Assembly: GCA_023078555.1 (NCBI GenBank)
Contig: CM041196.1
Span: forward strand, 7,637,985-7,701,984
Source of the DNA: Ulva prolifera
Taxonomy: Eukaryota; Chlorophyta; Ulvophyceae; Ulvales; Ulvaceae
Length of the DNA: 64,000 bases
Reading direction: 5' to 3'
Shown here: piece by piece, positions 34,990 to 47,653 of the stretch
Layout: every line of letters begins with the position of its first letter
Numbering within the stretch: position 1 is the first letter of the stretch
Program-made: the position numbers and the translations under genes
The notes under the pieces: generated by a model
The model's input: the letters and a program-made list of their open reading frames with translations, nothing else
The model's database searches: none
What the model was told of the DNA's origin: nothing

Positions 34990-37900
34990 ATGGCCCCGCA
35001 ATTTCTAGAAGTCGTGCCGTCTCAGATATATTTTCGCGATGTATTGTTGGGGAAGGTGTGACGTTAGCGTATTCCGGAATGGACCTGACAGCCTGAACAT
35101 CTGAAACATTTTTTAGTGGAAGGTGCAGGTGTACAGTAAACTTCTTGCCATCACCAACCGATCCAACACTTTGATTGAAGCGGTGATACGTCCAAGCAGT
35201 TCAGATCGATACTCTGTGCACCCCAAGCAGTTGAAGCTCAAAGGCGGTCAGACTTGTGATGTGGAATTGAGGCTGAAGGTGACGAGGTTTGCTCAGACTG
35301 AGAAGGCTGTCCACCAGGGGCAGCGTGATGCAATACATATCAAGACACTCCACTTTGCTGACCAGCAGTTCTATGTATATTTCTTTTTAGATCCTTCACA
35401 GCTTACGAACACGGGCAAGGGACCACCCCGGGATCAGAATGTGCCAGCTTCTCTCATCACTGTACGCACAATGCCAAGCCAAGGCAATTCTAATTTGATG
35501 CGACACTGTCATCAGCAGGATGCTCCCGGTATCGAAGGAGAAACGGTGTGCTTGCAGATGTGGCGCCAATACGGCATGAATGCCGCAACATGTATGGCAC
35601 CGAATATGTAGAGCTATGACAATGTCATGTGTCATTGCAGGACGCAGCGATTACAATCAAGGGGAAGGAGTATGGAAGCATACGATTGCATGCACCTGGC
35701 AGCCCCCCAAGCCCTGTTCACAAGACTGCGCCAGCAAGGGTGCCTCCAGGCAATGTAAGAGTGATTTCATGCTCGGAAATTTGTGTCGGGTACACGGCAG
35801 AATTATTAACAACAGAAATAAAAACCAATTTGCGATCTGCAGGTTCATCAGGGGGTTCCGGTGGCCACCTTCGGACACAGCCATATACATGACAGTGTTC
35901 AAAAAGCACTTACAGAAGAACGTAATTTGCAAGAGCAGCGCAATCGTAAAGTCTTGCAACTCCTGCAGGAAAAAGATGGGATGATTCATGAGTTGCAGGT
36001 TGAACGTGGCAGGCTTAATGCTGAGGTAATCTTGTGTTTTTGCCTTCCATGTGTTGCCATCTGTTGTATCGAAAGAGCCTGCAATCCCTCCTAATGTAGA
36101 TCCATTCTATGGGGCAAGTTGTTGAAGAGGCCAAGCAAGCGACAGTGACAGCGCAACGATCCTCCAAAGCAGCTGAAGCTCAATTGAAAGATCTGCGAGA
36201 TGAGCTGGCGATTGCGACTGATGCGTGGCAGAAGAAGCTCAGCATGCGCGAGAAAGAGTTGGTAGACGAAGTACAAGTTCTACATATGCGCTTGAAAGAG
36301 TTAGGCTCACAGAAAGCCACACATTCGATGTCCACGGATGAGGAACTGAAGTCATTACAAAAGCAACTGCATCAAGTCAAAATGGATGGCATTGACAACA
36401 TGGAGCAGAAACTACGGGCTGATGCTGACAATGAAGCGCTCAAGCGGAAACTTTCAGCCGCTGATCAGCTTGTGCTGGTATTGTGCCGGATGCTGCTACA
36501 GTTCGTGTACATGACAGATTGTTACTGTCATAGCACTTTTCACTCGACATGCAGTGGTCGCACATGAGAATTGCACTGCAGGAGCTTCAGTCACAATTGA
36601 AGGATGTGAACGCCAGCTCCGCTGCACTTGTCCAAAGCTTGCAAGCAGAGCATCAGGAGACTGTAGCGCATCTTGAGACACGAATGGTTGAGTTGCAAGA
36701 CCTCCAGCTTCGTACTGATGCGCACGACACAGAGCAGGAGAATATGGGGCCACCCGCTCAACAAACGCTCAGTGATGAAGCCAGAAAGACACTGCAAGAC
36801 CGTATTGCAGTCCTTGAAGCTGCCAATGCGACACTGGAAAACGCTCTCCTTAGCAGTCACGATGATCAACAGCCAGATACTAATTTGACAAGGCCATCGC
36901 CGACAACAGCACAAGGTGAACATGGCGAGCCAATAGATGCTGAGTTGGGTGCCAGAGCTCAGACGTCATGCCGAGAAAACCTCATGGTATGTTCAATATA
37001 TTGTATCATGCACACATGCCCCATGGACAGACGTCGTCATGGTCCTGCTTACTTCTGCGACTCCACAATTGTAGACGATGAGACCCTGCTGTGATCTTGG
37101 TGAAACTGTGCAGTACGCGTGTGTTAGCATTTTTGACCTGGCTTGATTACATGAGCAGGCAGAAGACTCTCTTTCGGAGCTGCAGCGCTTGCAGTACATG
37201 GTTTCTAATCAGCAGAAAGAGCTCACAGCTCGGCAAGTAAGGATTGCCAAACTTGAGTCACTGCACAAGCTGGCGCAAGACAGCGCGCTTGCTTGCGAAT
37301 CCGAGTTGGTTAGCTGTCAGCGTGCCCTTGTCTTCTCACGTCAGCAGAATGATGATCTGGTCTCAGAACTTCAGAACAGCAAGTGAGCATCTCCAAGCAA
37401 CATTGACATCAGAAATGCCATGTCTGGTTCACTATGGGTCCTCAGCATCACCACTGAAGGGATCTCATGCAGGCTCTTGGCCGCACAATTGAACAGCAGG
37501 GTCACAGATCTTTCAGCCACATGCGCAGCGACACAGAGTGACAACGACATCAGCTTGAATGAGGTCAAGCAATTGCATGCTACAGAAATCGCGGGGCTTA
37601 AAAAGCAAGCCACGGATCTACTAGAAGAGCTGAGCTCCTTGAAGCGATACGGAAGCCACGCCACGAACGCCACGAAGGCTGTAGGGCCAGATCGTCAACG
37701 CAGCGAAGACGTTGGCATGTCACTGGATGAAAAACCCGTGTTCACCCCTGCCATTGTGCGAGATGAGCAATGGTCGAGTGTGTACTGATTCTGAATGCTG
37801 CCACTGTGACCTGTAATGCTGTGCGATGTGGGGGAGCTATCAATTCAATTATGAATGTGTATATGTGAAAGCTACTGTTGTCATAGGTGATCCAAGAATT

Positions 37901-40900
37901 CGCCATGATCAACAAGTGCTGGACCAAACTTGTACAGACGCAGAAACCGTAATTGCGAGCCTGCAACAGCAGCTTATGATAGCCGAACAGGCGCACAGCA
38001 AGGCAGAGGCAAGCAGGAAGGCTACAGCTCGTGCTATGGAACTTCAGCGATGCGACCTGGAGCAGATGGTGAGGACAACAGCTGAGGATGGCCGGCTCCG
38101 GATCAAGCTACTAGAAGAGACGGTGCAGCGGTTGAGCGCCCGTGGTGATCAACAGGCAGAGCTCGCGAGGCTATCTTCTGAGACATCAAAGCTGCTGCGC
38201 ATAAATGCAAAGCTGAAGTCTGACTTAATGTTTGGAGAAAACAGAGTGCAGACCCTGACAAATCAGCTTGCAGCGGCAGCTGTCTCTGTGCCTGCATCAT
38301 CACTGGCACCGGAATGGCACGGTGTCAGCCCATCTTTTGTTGAGGTGCTGAAGAATCATGATAACGTACAAGCAACACAACATTTTCATAAAATAGTGGC
38401 GCGCCTGGTGGAGCGCGCTGAGAGTGCTGAGATCGAGTTGGCAACAGTCAGAACTGAATTGGCGCAGCTGAAGGCTACAACGCAGCAATCTGCAGCCGCC
38501 CACACCAACGGCTCCAACGCAAAACATCTGGTGTCCCGGGTGCGAACTTCTCTGTGTGATTGGTCAGAGTACTCCTAGCCTCCAAGATCTTGTGAATTTT
38601 GCTGGACATGGACAGGAAGATGGAAACCTATGCAGGTACTGGAAGTAAAGACTCGGGACCTAGAGCATGATATCATATTGAAAAAATATGGAGCAAACTC
38701 TCCACAGGAAGCCATGGAATTGCAAGAGACCAAAATTTTGCAATTGCACAACTCTTTGGCGGAGGCCGAACGGGATCTTGCAACTTCACGCCGACGAGTC
38801 TGCGGCGCAGAAGAGAAGGTACAAACAGTTCTGCTTGATGCGAATGAGGGCATGTTGGCGCAGTTGAAAGAACTGAGGCAACAGGCAACTAGTGCCAAGC
38901 ATAGAGCATCTGCAGCTGAAAGACAGAAACAGGTTAGATATTTCATCTGCATGTATGCATCCTGATGTAGCATAGTTGTGCCAGATACACATAAAGGAAT
39001 ACTTCAGTATGGCTGGAAGCATGCAGGATGCACTGGACAGATCGAATTTGTCCGAGGCTGCATTCAAGGCTGCCAAAGACGAAGCAGGCAAAAAGCAGCT
39101 GGAGATAGATGCAGCTCGGGCCCACATCGCTACCATGAAGGCGGAGCTCGAAGCTATTGAGCGATCGGCTTCTGAAGCAGCCGCGACTCTGAAGCAGAAG
39201 CTCTGTCATGCAGAAGCTCTTGCATCTGAACGCGCCATGCAGCTCTGTGTGCTGACAGACACAGTCGAGGCTCTGCAGTCTAGCCAACACAGTGATTGTG
39301 ATCAGCGAATTGTCAACCTGACTGCCCAGCTGGTGGCAAGCAGAGGGTGTGAGGCTTCTCAAAGGAGTAGGAGCAATTGCCTGCATGTGGCCAATGAGAG
39401 GTGTTTGAGAGATCAGGTGATTCTGGAACATGCCAAAGACACGTTGGAAGCCCGGTGCTTGAGAGCTGAAGCCGATGTCAAGTCGTTGCAAACTCAGCGT
39501 GAGGAAGCCCATGCAAACACAGAAAGACTGCAACAGCAGTTGCAGAAGGCTGAATTGGAAGTGCTACGTTTCAAGGACGAGACTCAATCTTATCAACAGC
39601 GGCTTTCTTCAAGTGAATCTGAGTTACAAGCCCTACACAAGGAGCTCACCCAGTCATCTTCACGGCACTTTGAAATGCAGCAGGAGCTGAGGCAGGAGAT
39701 GAAAGAGGCGATCCAGCATGATATTCGTCAGCTTCTGAGTTCTCTGCCGCATCCACCTTATCTACAAGAGTTTTGCAACAAGATGCAGGAACACTGTGAT
39801 CACGGAGAAAAAGCTGCGGCAGGTGCGTTGCTGAGACAAATCAGACGGGATGGCTTTGGAGTCGTCCAGGGGCGACCTTGTTGCCACGCTCAAATTCAAC
39901 TTTGCTGTTCAGAGTGCGCATCGCAAGAGACAGCCATGGCCAGAGTTCAGGAGCTTGTAATCACTGCAGACAAGGAGCGTTGCATTGCAACCACTGAACT
40001 GCGCATTGCACAAGATGAGGTAGCAGAACTTACATGCAAGCTGCTGGGTATAGAACGTGCAAATGAGGTGCACCAGCAACGTGCTAGTATGTACGCTTAT
40101 CAATTGTATTTGAAGACCTCTCAGATGGAGGACGCTGCGCAACAAGCCCAAGCTCAAATGAAAGAGAGCAAGGACATGTTGAACGAGCGGATCGAAAGCC
40201 TACTACGTCAGCTAATGCATGCTCAAGCCCAGTTGAAAGATGTCACAAAATCTCTCCAGTCTGCCTCAGAATCTGGACAAGCTCAGCGGCAAAGCATTCA
40301 GGAGCTTTCTGCATCACTGAGGAAAACCAAGGCTCGATTGGACTGTGCCTCAGGTGAGCGTGATGCTCTGAAAGTACAGTTGGCTGGCCACAGCACTGCC
40401 ACTTCAACTGGAATGGAAGAGGCGCGAGCAGCTAGAGATGCTGAGATCAAGGACTACATCTGTTCACATGTTATCGAACAATTGAAAACAGGGTGTGGAT
40501 CGCTGTTGTGTTGCGCCCTGTTGCAGTACATAGATGGATTGTTCATTGAATGCAGATCCTTGGTGTAGGAATGAAAGTGACCAGCTTACAATCTTGGCAA
40601 GAAATATTGCGGCAGTGAAGCTGTCGGAGTCACAGCTCTTGGCGGATTTAGCAGCAAGTGAGAAACGATGTGACATGTACATCATAAGCGCAAAGCACTT
40701 AGAGACAGAGTTGGCTAGATATCAGCGTCATGAAAGATCTTCTGATACGCCATCAGCACCATGGCTGCACACTTCGTGTCTCATAGATTTCAAGTCAACA
40801 GCGGAGTTGCAGCACCAAATTTCCTGTCAAGATCAAGAGTTGCATACCCTACGATGTGAATGTGTCGAATTAAGGCAGACATGCGAACGGCAGCGGTTGA

Positions 40901-43900
40901 AGATGCAGTCTCTTGAAAATGATTCAGACGTGCAGAAAGAAGAAATCAATTTGCTGAAACAGCAGTCAGACTCGCGTATTTCTGCTGCATGCAGATGTGT
41001 TCAAGCGCAGTCAATGAAGCGGGCTGAGGCTCTGGAGACAGATCTCAGGACGGCAAGGCAGTGTGTCGAGTCACTGCAAACCCACATAACAGAGAAAGTA
41101 TGCACAGTCTCTCCAATGCAACCTTTTTCTAGAACCTGAGTATCTTTGATTCACCAGCTTCCATCTGTAACGTCCACATCAGCAATCATGATGATGGCCA
41201 TCGTACAGGAAGCAGAGTGGCAGGGACAGCTTGATGACTGTAAAGCCAAGATGGAACAGGCCGTTCAAGATTCACTAGGTGCACAGGCCGCAAAGGCTCG
41301 GCAAGATGAGCATGAAACAACAATATCACACCTTGCAGAAGAGCTGTCCAAGTCATATGCAGAGATGTCAGCGCTGCAGTCCAAAGTCGAGATTCAGGAG
41401 GGGTCCATCAAATTGCTTGGAAGTGGATTAGCTGCAATTGAACGTCGATGTACAAATGCTCCAGCGCATGAGGACAGCTCAAAAGCAGCTTACACCTCTT
41501 TGACCAAACAGATTCTTCAATCCAACATGGCCCAGGCTGATGCGCATCGTAGATTGAAAGTTGCAGCTCGAGAGGCGCTATCTTATCAGCAGAGGCTGGC
41601 TGAACAATCAAAGAGGATCCAGGAGCTGAGAGCAAGTCGAGCCGGTGTACGCCCAGCTGCAAGGCGGCGCTGTGTTTCAGCAGATCGTTGTACAACCAGC
41701 ATCAAACAGGAGGTAGGAGATCCGGAGTCGTACAAGCAATTCTCGAGTGCAAATGCTGTATCACTGGCCGGTGCACAGGTGCGAATTTAGACTCGCATGC
41801 GGTAGTGCTGTGGTTGTAGCAGGCACGGAGGTTGCGCATTACTGATGTAGGCCAGAGAGACCGAGGGCGTCATGGGGCAATTGGGCGCTCATGTGCATTG
41901 TGAATTGGCGCAGAAGCAAGCACAAATTGATCTCTTGAAGCATGAGATCTCATCTGCCACATCATCTCACGGAATCGAAATTCGTCCAATCAGCCAGAAT
42001 GCTATTCCCCTCCACCAAGTACATGGGTCCAAGGGTTTGATGGACCAAGTTGGCAAGTGCGTGACGCATACCAGCGACTAGTGTGCATGGGCATGTCCTC
42101 TGCTTCATCTGGGGTGGATCGTCGCGTAATGCACTCCAGCTTTGTGGCATGCAGATGTGTTGCTATACTGTCACGTACACTTGGTGTGAAGAAACCATCT
42201 GCTTCAGATGACCACTGCCAGCACTCCGAACCTGAGTCACTTGGCGACCGATTGGAGAACTTGTGCATACGCCTCGCTGGACAAATCGAGCCTCGTGGTG
42301 CTGACGATCATACTTTAGAGAATTCCACCACGAGCCGGTCTGACGAGCAGAGGTTGTTGGTGTGCTCAGTCTTCATTCCACACAATCACACTGAGGCCTG
42401 GCCCACACAATGTCACGGTGTCCATGCCCACAAACACTTATCATGCTTGCAGGAATCTCAAGGCCATGTGATCTCTTCACTCACGCTTCGGCTCGAATCA
42501 ACAGTTCAGCAACTTGTAGCTGCACAGCAAGAGAACTCTCGACTTCGAGAGCGTCTACGTGTGCTTCGGGTCAGCATTGGGGACGATGGCCCTGCAGAGT
42601 TAGAAAATGCACCGCCGTTCTTGGATGTTTCAGTTGCTGGAGTCTTGACAGCCGAAGTACGCTGGAACCACGTTAATTTGGTGTCACTGGACTCCATCAC
42701 ACGCGTGGCGAAAAATCCTTCAAGCTTTTTCTTGTGCAGGACAGCTGTCATGTCAGCCACGGCGCGGAAATCCAAGGGCTCGCTGTGCTTCTACAGAGTC
42801 ACCTTGACACAATCCTGCAGCACCAACGGCAGCTCACAGAAGCACTAGAGGTCAGCCAATGGCACAGCATCTCTGCAGATGGAACTGCTGTGAGTGCGAA
42901 CCTCTCGTCAGATACAACGTTACAGGCCCAAACATATTGTGCTGTGTGCTTGAAATATCACAACACCTTACGGCCGGGCAGCATCTGACATTTCAGTAGT
43001 ATGTAGGCCAGCACGTGCTGCTACAACCCTTACAACAGTCTGCCCGCGAGCTAGCTGCAATGGAGGCTACACTGCATGTGCTTAGATACGGCGTGCATCA
43101 TCCTGACAGGCACAGCAAAGGATGTGTGAACAGAGAATATAAAGATCAATCGGCAACATTGCGCAAGCCATTGCAGCCATTAGCAGATCCTGGACAGCCG
43201 AGTGACAGTCTGGCATGTACCTTCTGCCTGCTGTGTACACGTTGGATTTGTTTGTGGTGAAAATGTTACGTACACCCAGCTGCAGGGCCCTGAGGAAGCT
43301 TTGTGTATCGATGATGTTCAAGCCAAGCAGAATGGTTCACATTCAGAGGAGCTCGACAGGGATCTCGCATCAGCTAGGATTCGAGTTCGCGAACTTGAGC
43401 ATAGGTGCAGAAATCTGAAGCGCAGTGCTGACGAGGCAGCGATTCTGCAGTCACAGCTTGAGCAAACATCTCAAGAATGCACAGAATGGCAGCAACGATT
43501 TACGTGCGTTCAATATCTCCCTCCAATTTACATTATGAGAACATAGTTTATAATAGAGTCCGTGTGTTTCAGGAACGCGAAGCAGGAAATGCAACGATCT
43601 AGAGCTGCCGCAATGTCGTCTAAGCTTGAAATGGAGAATCGCATACATGAGCTCCAGCTGGTAGTGACAAAAGACAAATCCGCTATGGAATCTCAAATCG
43701 CACAGCTCGACCAGCAGGTCAACGTCCTTGAATCAGACAAAGCTGCTGCCCTCCAGAAGGTTGAACACATCACGACAGAGATGGTGCAAGCCAATCAGCA
43801 GGCAAACAGCAAGGATCACACAGTCAATCAAGTACAACAAGAGCTTAGTGATCAGCAACACGTGCGATTTTGAAGATTTCAGTGCATCTTGACAAAAATG

Positions 43901-46900
43901 CAAAGCCCTCATATATGTGATGGGTTGAAGCCTGACAAGGCAACTTCAGATTCAAAGCGGACTCAGATCTGCAAAATGTTGCAGATCATTGAGAACCTGG
44001 AGTCTGAACTCGTGTCTACACGCAAGTCTGTTGAGACGGAGAAGCAAGAGCGCGTGAAACTTCTCGAGTCACTGCGTGGAACCATTGAGCAAGTCAGAGC
44101 TGCCGGTCAAGAGGAGGAACATCTACAATGTGAACTGTCAAAGTTGACAGCACTACTCGCCCAAGAACGGCACTTACGGCAGCAATGTGAGGAAGAAGTG
44201 TTGAGGTGCCAAGAGAATAACCAACAGCTTGAAAATAAGCTGTGTACTGTTTCCAAAGAACTGCTGGATTCCCAAAGTGCAGCAAAACACCAAGCTCTGA
44301 TGGTAAGTCTTCATCATCCTCTGCAGGAGCATGATCACTCCCAAGGTGGCGAACAGAGACCACACTGTATGCAGGCACAAAGACGGCTGCTTGAAGTAGA
44401 CAATCAAGTCCACTCACTCCACGAACAACTCGACATGGCAGAATCAGCCTTTTCAAGGAGACTTGATGACTTGGGCAACAGTGTCATCAGCGTCTCTGAA
44501 CATTTGCAATTGCCGAACGAAATGATTGAAGAGATTGAAGCACTCGACGAAAATCTCAAGCTCTGGGGTGCATCTTTTGAAGCATTCCAGACCGACTTTG
44601 TGAAAGCCACGAAAAGTAGCTGTCAACGGGGATTGGAGGCTGAAAGAATGCGAATGCAGAAAGAGCTCATAGATTTGCAAGCACAACTCCAAGACTGTCA
44701 AGCATCTGCTGGTACGGCTTGACTGTGGACAAATAATATGCATTCTCATGATGTTTCGAAGTTTTGAATATTCCATGTTGTTGCTGATGATTGATTGAGT
44801 TCTGTCGTGAACGAAGTGCAGAAAGTGAGAGTTTCAAGCTCAGGAAGGAGTGGAGCATGGCGAAGAAAGAAGCAGAGCTTGCCAGATCAGAAGTTGATGC
44901 ATCAAATGATCGAGTAGTCCAGCTTGAGAAGCAAGTGTCAGACCAAGCCGTCTGTGATGAAGCAGATCGCAAAGAGGCTGATGCAAGGCATCGAGAACAG
45001 CTGAGGTCGATGCAGGAAGGCCATAAGGTAGTGATTTGTAGCATGCACTCTGCAAGCAAAGAACTGCAAGTCAAGATCAGAGAAGTACACAATGAGAACA
45101 CCGCTTTATTGGAGCGGGTGAAAGCGGCCGAGAATTTTGCAGAGGCAACCGCAAAAGAATCTTCTCAGTTAGAATCAAGCATGAGGGCAGATGTCCAGAG
45201 ACTGCAGGTTCGCTCCAGGGTAACAGCGTCTTGACGATTGTCATTTCGATGATTTGCCTCACTTTACCGATGAGTTGCTTGATTGTCCGGGTCATTTCTG
45301 TAGCTATCAAAGTTGTCCAAAAAATGAAACACGTGGTGGTTCAGGTTAGGCCACTTTTCCTTGAATTCTGTGCAGGAGCGCCATGCTGACACAGTCATGC
45401 AAATGCGGTTGAAGCTGGATCAGACACAAAACGAATTTCGCGAATACCAGCAAGCAAAGCACCAAGAAATTTGTGGCCTTGATGCACGCATACGAGAGTT
45501 GCTGACGCCTCAGCAATTGCAAGAATGCAGATTGTCATGTATAATGACCCAATCGCTGAAAAGTATTCAATCCCATGACACAGCCTGTGGAGCTGCTGGC
45601 AATGCAACTGACAAGCTTTCAAGTCAAACGTTTCCTCCAGCAGATGGCAAGACACATGGTACCTCAGTCGAGGACTGTATGCTGTCGATGACAGCTCCTG
45701 CGGCTCCTCCATGCTCACAAACATTGCAGGTGCTTCTCTTAGCAAGTTTGTCAGGCTGATAGTACTGCTACTAAATCTGAATTAGTCGCGCATCAGATGG
45801 AAGCATTGCATGTAGGACGATAGGATTCGGAATGATCCAACCAGCGTAGGAACAGCTGTCGCACATGATGCAATTCTGGCAGCCAAAAGAGAAGAAGAAT
45901 TTGAGAAAATTCTGCGAAAAAATGCCGAGACTGACCTGGCAGAGGCTCAGAGGAACCTGTGTCAAGAACGCATGCATTCGCAAGAGCTGCAACGTCAGCT
46001 GAAAAAAAGCAGGGAGCAGGGGCAGGCTTCGTCAAAGCTCATGGAACAGCTAAAGCAGAAAGAACATCAAACTGATGTATTGCAAGAAAAAATAAGTCAT
46101 GTACAGGCCAGCCTGAAAGAGTGTAGGGATGAACTGGGCCGGAAAAGTTTACGTTTGAAAGAGTTACAGGCATGTATGAAATTTGCATCGAGCTGCTGCA
46201 GTCTCTACAAGCAGTGTGATGCAGTGATGATGCCTGTGTGTGCGTTGTTCAGGGGAGAGTCAAACAAGATGCAGCAGCTGACCAAGATCTGCAAAAAGAG
46301 TGTGAAGCGCATAAAGTAACCACATGCAAGCTTGAGCATGCTCGCCGTGCGCTGAGCAGGAAGTCTGATATGATCACGCAGCTCAAACAGGCAATTTCGA
46401 AAAGCGAAGACTGTCCTAGTCAATCCAAACGGCAGTCAGGCTTGGTCAGTCAGATCAAGGATCTGCAGGCAGCTTTAGCAAGAAAAGATGAAGTCTTGAA
46501 AAAAGTGTGTAGCGTAGCTGGGAATGTCGTCTTTTAAACTATTGCCTGCCGGACATTTCAAAATATAACTGTTCTTGCAGATGCGTGAAAGCAAGGATGC
46601 TTGCAAGCAACTGGAAGCACAGCTGGTACAGGTGCATGAGACCAATGCCATTGCTGAGGGCAAATTGAAATCAGACATTCAGCGTAGAAATACTCTGCTG
46701 ATCGCAGCCAAGGCAGAAAGCGATCGTCTGAAAGCTGAGTTGCAGAGCCTGAAGCATCATCAACAGCACAGCAACACGAACACAGCAGGCAGATGTCAGC
46801 TTGTCAACCCCGAGCAGGCTCAAACACAAAGTGCCGCACAGGCTCTTTTGGACGGCACAGTCGCTTTGTGCAGATTGTTGCTGCGGAGTTTGGCCTACAT

Positions 46901-47513
46901 GCGATCAGGTTTGAGCCATACCAGCTGATGTATGGTCCGCCCGAGCTCACCATGAAAGTATGCAAGTGTCTCTCATTGTTATGCAGGGAGCATCAACCTT
47001 TGCGATGCTTCTCTTGCAGCTCAGGCCTCCTCAAAGATGCCAGGAAACAATGTGCTGCGGCCGGACGACATCGCACAGCTTGTTGGCTTGAGTGTTAACG
47101 AAGTGGCTGACCTTCTGAGCACACCCACACAAGATGTAACGTCCGTGGTTGCGGGAGGCTCAGCGATAGTTATCCACATAGCCAAGCTGCTGACTGCTGC
47201 CCATGGAGCGGTTTGTCAGGTTGGCCGATCGAAGAGTGTCAACAGTGATCCTTCAGGGGTAGAAGGCCACTTGTCAGCACTGATCGCTGTGTTGGAAACA
47301 GAATTGAAAAAAAGCGAGAATGCCCTCGACTCGTGTATTGCTGCTATGCCGGTGTTGGCGCAAGCATGCGTTCACAATCCTGAGGCGCCAGAGGTGCTCC
47401 AAGACAGATTGCAAAGCGCGCCAAACTTATACAGACTGACAGATGAATTGGATGTGGTGTTGATGTCTTCCATACAATTTCAAACAGACACTACTGAAGA
47501 GTGTGCTGTTTAA
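34990..47513 (+). CDS. Giant coiled-coil protein with N-terminal MSP/ASH-like domain
   Basis: A gene of about 12.5 kb with more than 20 exons encoding roughly 3,000 residues (estimate from summed open exons). The first exons (34990-35055, then 35129 on) encode FLEVVPSQIYFRDVLLGK, YSKLLAITNRSN and KQLKLKGGQTCDVELRLKV, an immunoglobulin-like beta-sandwich of the MSP/ASH (ASPM-SPD2-hydin) kind. From about 35880 to 47000 almost every exon is charged, Gln/Leu/Glu-rich heptad sequence, e.g. EERNLQEQRNRKVLQLLQEK. The longest uninterrupted exon is about 39000-40490. The last exon (47037-47513) is less coiled and opens VLRPDDIAQLVGLSVNEVADL. ASH domains are concentrated in centrosomal and ciliary proteins, so a basal-body or ciliary scaffold is a fair inference, strengthened by the convergent CFAP69 gene 140 bases away. 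I do not recognise an exact orthologue. TGTAA follows the stop by about 30 bases. Confidence 0.75.
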
Positions 47514-47653
47514 TTATTTATCTATTATGCAGATTCTGCTGTAATGATGTATCACAGCACATCTGTGTGGTACACATTGAAGCACATGCGATTCAATCGT
47601 TTTTTTCCCTAACATGATTAGTGGATTGCTTTACATCACCTGTGTGTGTCCCA

